Below are positions 1-4,794 of a DNA stretch of 6,520 nucleotides, one piece after another (within the stretch, counting starts at the first letter, position 1; each line of letters opens with the position of its first letter). A program made the translations under genes and the position numbers. The stretch covers positions 1 to 6,520 of the forward strand of contig JBKPDT010000176.1 of the NCBI GenBank assembly GCA_046728035.1, written 5' to 3'. This DNA comes from DASRWT01 sp046728035. Its GTDB lineage: Bacteria > Methylomirabilota > Methylomirabilia > Rokubacteriales > CSP1-6. Under the pieces are notes generated by a model. The model did not search any database. It had not been told where the DNA came from and saw only the letters and a list, made by a program, of their open reading frames with translations.

Positions 1-1086
1 GTGCGGGGCCAGCCCGGGCACGGACACTTCCAGTGCGGCGCGGCGCTCGCGCCGCCACCGGTCCACCGCCGCCACGTCCCAGTCCGCGGCGGTGGCCGAG
101 GCGAGCCGCGGCGCCAGCTCCTCGAGGATGGCGCCGAGATCGCCCACCACCTCGCCCGCCGGCTTGAAGTAGGTGCCGCCGCCCGGCGCGACGAGGCCGG
201 GCGCGTCCGACGCACAGCGGGTGAGGTTCAGCACCGGCGCCTGATAGGGCCAGGAGCGCGGGATCAGCTCGACCGGGTCGAGGCCGAACGCGATGATGAG
301 GTCGGCCTGGCGGACGAAGGGCTCTTCGAGCGCCCCGCCAGTGACGACCCCCATGACGAGGGGGTGCGGATCGGGCAGCGCCCCCTTGGCCTTGTAGGTG
401 GTGAGGAGCGGCGCGGGCAACGCCTCGCAGAACGCCCGCAGCCACTTGGTGTCCGAGAGTCGGCAGCCGAGACCGGCCAGGACCACCGGCCGGCGCGCGG
501 CGCGGATCAGGGCCGCCGCGCGCTCGAGCGCGGGCTCGGCGGGTCGCGCGAGAGGCGGAGGCGTGACGCTGGCCGCCAGGGGCAGGGCATCGAGCCCCGC
601 CACGTCCGCGGGCAGGTCGAGGTGCACCGGCCCGCGCGGCTCCGCGAGGGCGAGCTGCACCGCATGGGCGACCCAGTGGCTGGGCGAGTCCCGCGTCACC
701 GTCACCGTCCCCTTCACGATGGCGCCGAGGTGCGCGGGATGATCGACGGTCTGATGGGTGGTGAAGGCGAGAGCGGCCTCGGGGTGCCGGTCGCTCAGGT
801 AGATCATGGGCGCGCGGTCAAGCCGTGCGTAGGCGAGCCCGGTGGCGCTCGCGGTGACGCCGGGTCCCAACGTCGAGATCGCCGCGCCGGGCGAGCCTGC
901 GAGCTCCCCCGTCACCGCGGCCATGATGCAGGCCGCCCATTCCTGATGCGCGAGCACGAAGGGCAGGCCCTGGACGCGCGCCGCCTCGAGCACCTCGAGG
1001 TTGGAGCCGCCGCCGGGCACGCCGAAGAGACGCGGCACGCCGGCCCGGCGCAGGCCCGCGACGAGAAGATCGGCGACGGTAGGCAT
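1..1086 (-). CDS. Thiamine-diphosphate-dependent enzyme, acetolactate synthase-like (C-terminus cut off by window edge)
   Basis: The minus-strand frame is open from an ATG at 1086 to base 1, giving 362 residues of a protein that is normally about 540-560 long. The N-terminal pyrimidine-binding domain (about 1-165) shows LFGVPGGGSN at 20-29, the presumed cofactor-activating glutamate E49 in HQEWAACIMA, and TLGPGVTAS at 72-80. The central domain (about 185-325) starts at AALIRAARRPVVLAGLG. The C-terminal domain with the GDG...N diphosphate/Mg motif would lie to the left of the window. Family members join or cleave 2-oxo acids (acetolactate synthase, benzoylformate decarboxylase, glyoxylate carboligase, oxalyl-CoA decarboxylase), usually as cytosolic homotetramers. 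The substrate cannot be told from this part. The residue before E49 is Q, as in benzoylformate decarboxylase, rather than the H of acetolactate synthase. No regulatory-subunit gene is visible. It is transcribed away from the stress operon at 1277. Superfamily membership is secure; the specific reaction is unknown. Confidence 0.92.
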   Translation of the reverse strand, partial: MPTVADLLVAGLRRAGVPRLFGVPGGGSNLEVLEAARVQGLPFVLAHQEWAACIMAAVTGELAGSPGAAISTLGPGVTASATGLAYARLDRAPMIYLSDRHPEAALAFTTHQTVDHPAHLGAIVKGTVTVTRDSPSHWVAHAVQLALAEPRGPVHLDLPADVAGLDALPLAASVTPPPLARPAEPALERAAALIRAARRPVVLAGLGCRLSDTKWLRAFCEALPAPLLTTYKAKGALPDPHPLVMGVVTGGALEEPFVRQADLIIAFGLDPVELIPRSWPYQAPVLNLTRCASDAPGLVAPGGGTYFKPAGEVVGDLGAILEELAPRLASATAADWDVAAVDRWRRERRAALEVSVPGLAPH

Positions 1087-1126
1087 CCGCTCCGCATTCT
1101 TCAATACGAGGTTCCTTTTGTCCACC

Positions 1127-1147
1127 GGGGGGTACTTTCTACCCGCC
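1127..1147. promoter_or_regulatory. Imperfect dyad in the divergent control region
   Basis: The GGGTA at 1130-1134 and the TACCC at 1140-1144 form a perfect inverted repeat around CTTTC. With one mismatch the arms extend to 1127-1134 and 1140-1147. It lies between the leftward thiamine-diphosphate gene (start 1086) and the rightward small membrane-protein gene (start 1277), in the most AT-rich part of this gap; a GAATATTC palindrome (1150-1157) and an AAGCTT (1158-1163) follow directly. It could be a repressor or activator site serving either gene. I found no convincing sigma-70 -35/-10 pair in either direction, so the promoters themselves remain unplaced. Confidence 0.3.
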
Positions 1148-1214
1148 TGGAATATTCAAGCTTCGACAGCACGGACCCACATGCCTCGCAGGAAGTCGGC
1201 GTCAATGCACGAGT

Positions 1215-1228
1215 CTTCCACCTGGAAG
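1215..1228. promoter_or_regulatory. Perfect dyad CTTCCA-CC-TGGAAG upstream of the stress operon
   Basis: Two perfect 6-base arms separated by two bases lie 48 bases before the ATG at 1277. As DNA this is a compact operator-like palindrome; as RNA it would form a short hairpin (5 bp, 4-base loop) in the leader. Nothing in the window encodes an obvious regulator, so the binding partner is unknown. The chance occurrence of a 12-base dyad in a 190-base gap is low but not negligible. Confidence 0.35.
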
Positions 1229-1261
1229 CACCCGGCACGGGGCTTGCCTGATAGCCATAGC

Positions 1262-1268
1262 AAGGAGG
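1262..1268 (+). promoter_or_regulatory. Strong ribosome-binding site of the small membrane protein gene
   Basis: AAGGAGG is a near-perfect Shine-Dalgarno sequence, with eight bases before the ATG at 1277. It fixes the start of the 49-residue membrane protein and rules out the longer in-frame reading that begins upstream. Its first bases (GCAAG, 1260-1264) could pair with CTTGC at 1243-1247; the pairing is weak and may be chance. Confidence 0.85.
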
Positions 1269-1276
1269 ACACGTCA

Positions 1277-1426
1277 ATGCTCGAGACGATTGCCGTCGTG
1301 TTGCTGCTGCTCTGGGCCTTGGGCTTGGTGACCTCGTACACCATGAGCGGCCTCATCCACATCCTGCTCGTGGCGGCCGTGGTCGTCGTGCTCGTGCGAG
1401 TGATCCAGGGACGCCGACCGATCTGA
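1277..1426 (+). CDS. lmo0937/DUF5670-family small membrane protein
   Basis: A 49-residue protein, the usual length for this family. It consists almost entirely of two hydrophobic segments (about 4-20 and 25-43), joined by the conserved turn VTSYTMSG and ending in the typical basic tail IQGRRPI. The short loop with SYTMSG and the HILL start of helix two are the family hallmarks. It should be a two-helix inner-membrane hairpin. The molecular role of the family is not established; members are often found near stress genes. The start is set by the strong ribosome-binding site at 1262-1268. It is the first gene of a tight three-gene unit, with ten bases before the exported protein and then the superoxide dismutase, which points to envelope or oxidative stress. 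The family call is confident, the function is not. Confidence 0.93.
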   Translation: MLETIAVVLLLLWALGLVTSYTMSGLIHILLVAAVVVVLVRVIQGRRPI

Positions 1427-1436
1427 CGGGGGCGTC

Positions 1437-1946
1437 GTGAGCCTTCGCGCCGCCTTCCTCGTGACGGCCGTGGCCCTCGCGGGCGCGGCCTGTGTCACCC
1501 CACGTTCGCCCGATACGCCGGCGCCGCCCATCGTCCAGGTGGACGGCGCCGACGCGCGAGCGCGGCAGTTTGGCAACACCGGCAGCGAAGTCATCACCAA
1601 TTCGTCGCTCGAATCCAGGGTCCGCGCGCTCTTCGGGCCCGACTGGGCGCTCGAACCCGGCAGCCGCCTGCGGGCGCCCGCCTCTTCGTTCTTCGCAAGC
1701 GCCGATCCGCCACGGCTCGTCCGCACCAACGAGGGGGAATACGTGGCGGTGACGGGATGCGGGCCGGCGGGTTGCCGCGCCCAGCGGGTGCTGCTTCTCG
1801 TGCGGGGAGACGGCGAGAGCCTGCTGGCCCGTCTGGACGAGGGCGGCTTCAGCCACTACTACGCTCATGGCGCGGGGCTCAGCATGAACCCCGCCAGCCG
1901 CGCGTTGCTCGACCGCGCCCGTAGCGCCGTCGGGACGCCGGCCTAG
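1437..1946 (+). CDS. Small exported protein, probable Ivy-like (lysozyme-inhibitor fold) lipoprotein with altered loop
   Basis: 169 residues from a GTG start ten bases after the preceding stop, with only a GGGGG ribosome-site remnant, so translation is probably coupled. Residues 2-18 form a hydrophobic signal sequence ending in LAGAAC; C19 could be lipidated, although G at -3 is a poor lipobox match, so signal peptidase I cleavage is possible. A proline-rich linker (22-31) follows. The core has Y102, then six residues later C108, then CGPAGC (108-113), then Q116-R117 and a hydrophobic strand. The Y-x5-C-x-P-x2-C-x2-QR spacing is the same as in the E. coli vertebrate-lysozyme inhibitor Ivy around its CKPHDC loop, where the two cysteines form a disulfide. 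Here the inhibitory His and Asp are replaced by A111 and G112, so lysozyme inhibition of the Ivy kind is doubtful. The gene and its export are secure; the fold assignment is a pattern match from memory. Confidence 0.6.
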   Translation: MSLRAAFLVTAVALAGAACVTPRSPDTPAPPIVQVDGADARARQFGNTGSEVITNSSLESRVRALFGPDWALEPGSRLRAPASSFFASADPPRLVRTNEGEYVAVTGCGPAGCRAQRVLLLVRGDGESLLARLDEGGFSHYYAHGAGLSMNPASRALLDRARSAVGTPA

Positions 1947-1950
1947 GAGG
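1945..1950 (+). promoter_or_regulatory. Ribosome-binding site of the superoxide dismutase, overlapping the upstream stop codon
   Basis: AGGAGG shares two bases with the TAG stop (1944-1946) of the exported-protein gene and sits five bases before the ATG at 1956. Ribosomes ending the upstream gene stop on the dismutase initiation site, so the two genes are probably translated in a coupled fashion from one message. Confidence 0.85.
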
Positions 1951-1955
1951 GTCCC

Positions 1956-2546
1956 ATGGCTTACTCCGTGCGCGACGCACTCAAGCCCCGCGGGCTCAAG
2001 GGTATCTCGGACGACCAGATCGAGCAGCACTGGGAGCTTTACAAGGGCTACGTCAAGAACACCAACGAGCTGATCGAGGAGCTCGGCCACGCCGAGCGGG
2101 GCTCCCGTCACTGGGCCGAGCTCAAGCGCCGGGCCGCGTTCGAGCTCGATGGTATGGTGCTCCACGAGCGCTATTTCGAGAATCTCAAGGCGGGCACCCA
2201 GCTCCGCCCAGGCGGCCCCCTCGCCCAGAGCTTCGCCAGCACGTGGAAGACCGTGGACGACTGGCGCGCGGACTTCGCGGCCACCGGCCAGATCCGGGGC
2301 GTGGGCTGGGCCATCGTGTACTTCGACGGCAGCACCGGTCAGCTCTTCAACTGGTGGGTCGGCGACCACGAGATCGGTCATCCCGGCGGCTGGGCGCCCA
2401 TCCTCGTGATGGACGTCTGGGAGCACGCCTATATGGTTGACCACGGCGCGAACGGGCGGAAGGAGTACGTCGAGGCGTTCATGGAGAACGTGAACTGGGA
2501 CGTGGTCGAGCGCCGCTTCGAGGAGCACCGCGCGCGGGTCGGGTAG
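1956..2546 (+). CDS. Fe/Mn-family superoxide dismutase
   Basis: 196 residues, the normal length for a cytosolic subunit that converts superoxide to oxygen and hydrogen peroxide, and no signal peptide. The four metal ligands are present: H25, H70, D153 and H157, the last two within the signature DVWEHAY (153-159). The C-terminal half is standard, with GVGWAIVYFD at 115-124 and NWDVVERRF at 180-188. The first helix is unusual. After H25 it reads WELYKGYVKNTN, one residue shorter than the classical HxxxHHxxYV pattern, with Y29 and K30 where histidines are expected. The FeSOD-type second-sphere glutamine before H70 is absent (G66, as in MnSOD), and the MnSOD QD segment is replaced by GDHE (136-139). 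Metal preference therefore cannot be read off by simple rules. It is the last gene of the operon with the small membrane protein and the Ivy-like protein, with a strong ribosome site overlapping the previous stop. Confidence 0.95.
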   Translation: MAYSVRDALKPRGLKGISDDQIEQHWELYKGYVKNTNELIEELGHAERGSRHWAELKRRAAFELDGMVLHERYFENLKAGTQLRPGGPLAQSFASTWKTVDDWRADFAATGQIRGVGWAIVYFDGSTGQLFNWWVGDHEIGHPGGWAPILVMDVWEHAYMVDHGANGRKEYVEAFMENVNWDVVERRFEEHRARVG

Positions 2547-2577
2547 GCCCGCCCGAAAGAGCGCCCGACAGGCGGGT
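2547..2577. terminator. Possible shared hairpin between convergent genes
   Basis: CCCGCC (2548-2553) can pair with GGCGGG (2571-2576), plus a G-U pair at the base, leaving a 17-base loop. It fills the 33-base gap between the dismutase stop (2546) and the aminotransferase stop (2580), where a two-way terminator would be expected. There is no T-run on either strand and the loop is long, so this is a weak call. Confidence 0.25.
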
Positions 2578-2579
2578 GG

Positions 2580-3749
2580 TCAGCCGGCGAGACGCGCGAG
2601 GACGGGCCGCATCCGCTCGAGGGCCTTACGGATGTTGGCCTCGGAGTTGGCGTACGAGAGTCGGAGGTAGCCCTCGCCGTACTCGCCGAAGGCCGAGCCG
2701 CCGAGGACCGCGACGCCGGCCTCGTTGAGGAGTTGGCTCGCGATCTCGGCGGAGGGCCGGCCCAGCCGCTTCACGTTGGGAAAGACATAGAAGGCGCCGC
2801 GCGGTGAGCGGCACGTCACCCCCGGCAGCGCGTTGAGCCCTTCTACGATGATGTCGCGCCGGCGCTTGAACTCCGCCACCATCTCGAGGACGGGCTGCTG
2901 GTCGCCCTGGAGGGCGGCGATCCCCGCCCACTGGGTGAACGCGGCGGTGCAGGAGTTCGAGTTCACCATCAGCCGCGCGACGTGGTCGGCGAGGTCGCTC
3001 GGCATCACCCCGTAGCCGAGACGCCAGCCCGTCATGGCAAAGGATTTCGAGAATCCATCGAGGATGATGGTGAGGTCTTTCATTCCGGGAAACGCGGTGA
3101 TCGAGGCGAACTCCCCCTCGTAGAGGAAGGCCTTGTAGATCTCGTCGGCAAGCACGGGGATGCGGTACTTCCGCGCCGCTTCCGCGATGCGGCCGAGCTG
3201 GTCCTTCTCGAGCACCCCGCCGGTGGGATTCTGCGGGGAGTTGATGACGATGAGCCGGGTCTTGGCCGACACCTTCTGCTCGAAGACGTCCATGTCGAAC
3301 CCGAAGCCCGACTCCTCGCGGAGGGGGATCGGGACCCCCTTGCCGCCCACGAAGTTGATGACGGACTCGTAGATGGGGAAGCCCGGGTTCGGGTAGATCA
3401 CCTCGTCCCCCGGATCCACCAGCGCGGTGATCACGAAGTACATGATGGGTTTGGCGCCGGGGGTGACCACGATCTCTTCCGGCTCCACCGGCAGCTGGCG
3501 CGTCGCGCCCACGTCCTTGGCGATGGCCTCGCGCAGCTCGGGCAGGCCCGCCGCCGGCCCGTAGTGGGTGGCGCCGCCGTCCAGAGCGCGCTTCGCCGCC
3601 TCGCGAATATGGACGGGCGTGTCGAAGTCGGGCTCGCCGATCTCGAGGTGGACGATCTCCTTACCCTGTCGCTCGAGCGCCCGCGCCCGCGCGAGCACCT
3701 CGAACGCCGACTCGGTGCCGAGACGCGACATCCGCTCCGCGAATCGCAT
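2580..3749 (-). CDS. Class I/II PLP-dependent aminotransferase (aspartate aminotransferase-like)
   Basis: 389 residues with the start placed at the ATG at 3749 (MRFAERMSRLG), which matches how relatives begin. It is a fold-type I enzyme that swaps an amino group between an amino acid and a 2-oxo acid using pyridoxal phosphate, as a cytosolic dimer. Visible motifs are GEPDFDTP (38-45), TPGAK (96-100), the cofactor-contacting N174 in NPTG, D202 and Y205 in LADEIYKAF, the Schiff-base lysine K235 in GFSKSFAMTGWRLGYG with phosphate-binding R243, and the substrate-carboxylate arginine R363 in YLRLSY. The substrate cannot be fixed: aspartate, alanine/valine-type and aromatic transaminases all share this pattern. 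An ATG at 3761 is also possible, but it overlaps the presumed -10 box TATAAT. The gene is divergent from the SUMF1 gene and convergent with the dismutase, so it is probably monocistronic. The family call is very secure. Confidence 0.93.
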   Translation of the reverse strand: MRFAERMSRLGTESAFEVLARARALERQGKEIVHLEIGEPDFDTPVHIREAAKRALDGGATHYGPAAGLPELREAIAKDVGATRQLPVEPEEIVVTPGAKPIMYFVITALVDPGDEVIYPNPGFPIYESVINFVGGKGVPIPLREESGFGFDMDVFEQKVSAKTRLIVINSPQNPTGGVLEKDQLGRIAEAARKYRIPVLADEIYKAFLYEGEFASITAFPGMKDLTIILDGFSKSFAMTGWRLGYGVMPSDLADHVARLMVNSNSCTAAFTQWAGIAALQGDQQPVLEMVAEFKRRRDIIVEGLNALPGVTCRSPRGAFYVFPNVKRLGRPSAEIASQLLNEAGVAVLGGSAFGEYGEGYLRLSYANSEANIRKALERMRPVLARLAG

Positions 3750-3759
3750 GGCGCCCGCC

Positions 3760-3767
3760 ATTATACT
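3760..3767. promoter_or_regulatory. Overlapping bidirectional -10 element (ATTATACT)
   Basis: The minus strand reads a perfect TATAAT (3765 down to 3760) and the plus strand reads TATACT (3762-3767), five of six matches. Both share the central TATA. The element sits exactly between the divergent aminotransferase and SUMF1 genes, in an isolated AT-rich spot within very GC-rich DNA. The rightward GTG at 3775 starts eight bases after its box, and the leftward ATG at 3749 starts eleven bases after its box, so transcripts beginning at the usual distance would be leaderless or nearly so. No good -35 box is present in either direction, and no usable Shine-Dalgarno sequence precedes either start, which agrees with leaderless initiation. 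Confidence 0.5.
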
Positions 3768-3774
3768 CGGAGAC

Positions 3775-4389
3775 GTGGAGCTGGTGGAGGTCGCGGCGGG
3801 CTGGTTCGAGACGGGCGAGGAGGCGGCGCATGGCGCCGGGCGTCCGGGGCAGCGAATATGGGTCGACGCCTTCGCCATCGGCCGCTACCCGGTGACCAAT
3901 GCCGAGTATGGGCCTTACCTGGCGGCCTTCGGCGCCCCGCTCCCGCCCTGGTGGACCCACCCCGACTTCGCCGATCCCGAGCAGCCGGTGGTGGGGGTGA
4001 CCTGGGACGAAGCGATGGCGTTCTGCGTGTGGCTGTCGACGGTGGAGGGACGGCGCCATACCCTGCCCACTGTGGTCCAGTGGGAGAAGGCGGCCCGGGG
4101 CGGCGTCGAGGGCGCGCGCTTCCCGTGGGGGGACGCGCATCCGGGCACAGGACGCTTCGACCGGCCACCGCGCGTCACCGAGGGTAAGCCCAATCCGATC
4201 GGGCTCTACGGCCTGTCCGGCATCTGCCACGAGTGGTGTCTGGACGGAGACGAGACGCGCCGCGCCTCTCGCGGCGGCGCCTGGCGCCACCAGGATCCGT
4301 GGAGCCCCTTGGCGCATCCCTCCTCGCTGCCGCCCGCGCTGCGCTACTCGGACTACGGCTTCCGCGTCGTCGCGGCCCCGGTGTCCTGA
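3775..4389 (+). CDS. Stand-alone SUMF1/FGE-sulfatase-domain protein lacking the FGE copper cysteines
   Basis: 204 residues from GTG 3775 to TGA 4389, which is one complete SUMF1 domain and nothing else. Visible marks of the domain are the opening VELVEVAAGWFETG, IGRYPVTNAEY (35-45), PVVGVTWDEAMAFCVWL (71-87), LPTVVQWEKAARGG (97-110), FPWGD (116-120), PNPIGLYGLSGICHEW (139-154), RGGAW (166-170) and the closing YGFRVV (194-199). Domain relatives include formylglycine-generating enzyme, the EgtB sulfoxide synthase, PvdO and many uncharacterised proteins. The two copper-binding cysteines that true formylglycine enzymes carry after RGGSW are replaced, by H172 and S177 on my alignment, so sulfatase activation is unlikely. 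C151 and C155 are extra. An upstream in-frame ATG at 3748 would add nine residues but lies across the presumed promoter. No signal peptide is present. The domain is certain; the function is unknown. Confidence 0.88.
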   Translation: MELVEVAAGWFETGEEAAHGAGRPGQRIWVDAFAIGRYPVTNAEYGPYLAAFGAPLPPWWTHPDFADPEQPVVGVTWDEAMAFCVWLSTVEGRRHTLPTVVQWEKAARGGVEGARFPWGDAHPGTGRFDRPPRVTEGKPNPIGLYGLSGICHEWCLDGDETRRASRGGAWRHQDPWSPLAHPSSLPPALRYSDYGFRVVAAPVS

Positions 4390-4400
4390 GCGAGACACCC

Positions 4401-4784
4401 GTGGACACGCGGCGCTGGTCCCGTGCCGAGTACGAGCAGATGATCGCGAAGGGATTGCCGACGACCGCCTGGGAGCTCCTCGACGGCGACGAGCGGCGGC
4501 AGGGCCATCCGCGTCACGCGGCGCTCATCGTCGAGGTCGCCGAGTCGAGCCTCGGGATCGACCGCGGTCGCAAGGCAACCCTCTACGCGCGCGCCGGGAT
4601 TCCCGACTACTGGATCGTCAACCTCGTGGACCGGACCCTGGAGATCCACCGCGAGTCGGTCGCCGCGCCCGAGACGGCGGCGGGATGGCACTATGCGGAG
4701 GTCCGCTCTCTCGGGCCCGGCGAGACGGTCTCCCCCGTCGCCGCGCCCGGAGCCCGAATCCCCGTCGCTGACCTCCTGCCCTAG
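4401..4784 (+). CDS. Internally deleted Uma2-family (PD-(D/E)XK) nuclease-like protein
   Basis: 127 residues if it starts at GTG 4401, eleven bases after the SUMF1 stop; Uma2 proteins usually have about 180-200. The N-terminal piece RWSRAEYEQMIAKG (5-18) and WELLDGD (24-30) is typical. The C-terminal piece is also typical: ALIVEVAESS (41-50) with E45, then D54-R-G-R-K58, then LYARAGIPDYWIVNL (61-75). Between residues 30 and about 40 some 60-70 residues are missing, including the strand that carries the catalytic PD aspartate. The reading frame is intact, so this is an in-frame deletion rather than a frameshift. The protein is probably inactive as a nuclease, or a minimal relic. The ribosome site is poor; it may be translated after the SUMF1 gene. 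Uma2 genes are typically numerous in some phyla and of unclear role. Whether it is expressed cannot be told. Confidence 0.75.
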   Translation: MDTRRWSRAEYEQMIAKGLPTTAWELLDGDERRQGHPRHAALIVEVAESSLGIDRGRKATLYARAGIPDYWIVNLVDRTLEIHRESVAAPETAAGWHYAEVRSLGPGETVSPVAAPGARIPVADLLP

Positions 4785-4794
4785 CCGCTAGCCG
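4781..4794. repeat. Tandem CTAGCCG repeat supplying both convergent stop codons
   Basis: CTAGCCG occurs twice back to back. The first copy carries the TAG (4782-4784) of the plus-strand Uma2 remnant, and the second carries the CTA (4788-4790) that is the TAG stop of the minus-strand class V enzyme. The two genes thus end three bases apart. The junction includes the palindrome GCTAGC. There is no room for a terminator outside the genes. Confidence 0.7.

Noticed and set aside
1..1251. Long plus-strand open frame of about 416 codons antisense to the thiamine-diphosphate gene
   Set aside because: It is rich in R, G, A and H with no recognisable domain, while the opposite strand has clear family motifs throughout. 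High-GC codon bias at third positions produces such open antisense frames.
1353..2528. Long minus-strand open frame of about 391 codons across the exported-protein and dismutase genes
   Set aside because: It is antisense to two well-supported genes, has a low-complexity composition and has no motif. It is a GC-rich shadow.
3568..3774. Upstream extension of the SUMF1 gene to an ATG at 3568
   Set aside because: The extension is antisense to the aminotransferase N-terminus and shows no domain. The SUMF1 domain starts immediately after GTG 3775.
3750..3878. Longer start for the aminotransferase at 3878, adding about 43 residues
   Set aside because: The added residues are Ser/Pro/Ala-rich without a signal peptide and lie antisense to the conserved beginning of the SUMF1 domain. 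Relatives begin near MRFAERMSRLG.
2982..4187. Plus-strand open frame of about 401 codons crossing the aminotransferase and the SUMF1 gene
   Set aside because: It runs antisense through the aminotransferase and out of frame through the SUMF1 domain. It carries no protein signature.
3775..4389. Formylglycine-generating enzyme that activates sulfatases
   Set aside because: The domain fits but the two copper-binding cysteines after RGGSW are missing and no sulfatase gene is seen.
4233..4400. Upstream extension of the Uma2 remnant to an ATG at 4233
   Set aside because: The extension overlaps the conserved end of the SUMF1 domain out of frame and is Arg/Leu-rich without homology. Uma2 similarity begins at about RWSRAEYEQM.
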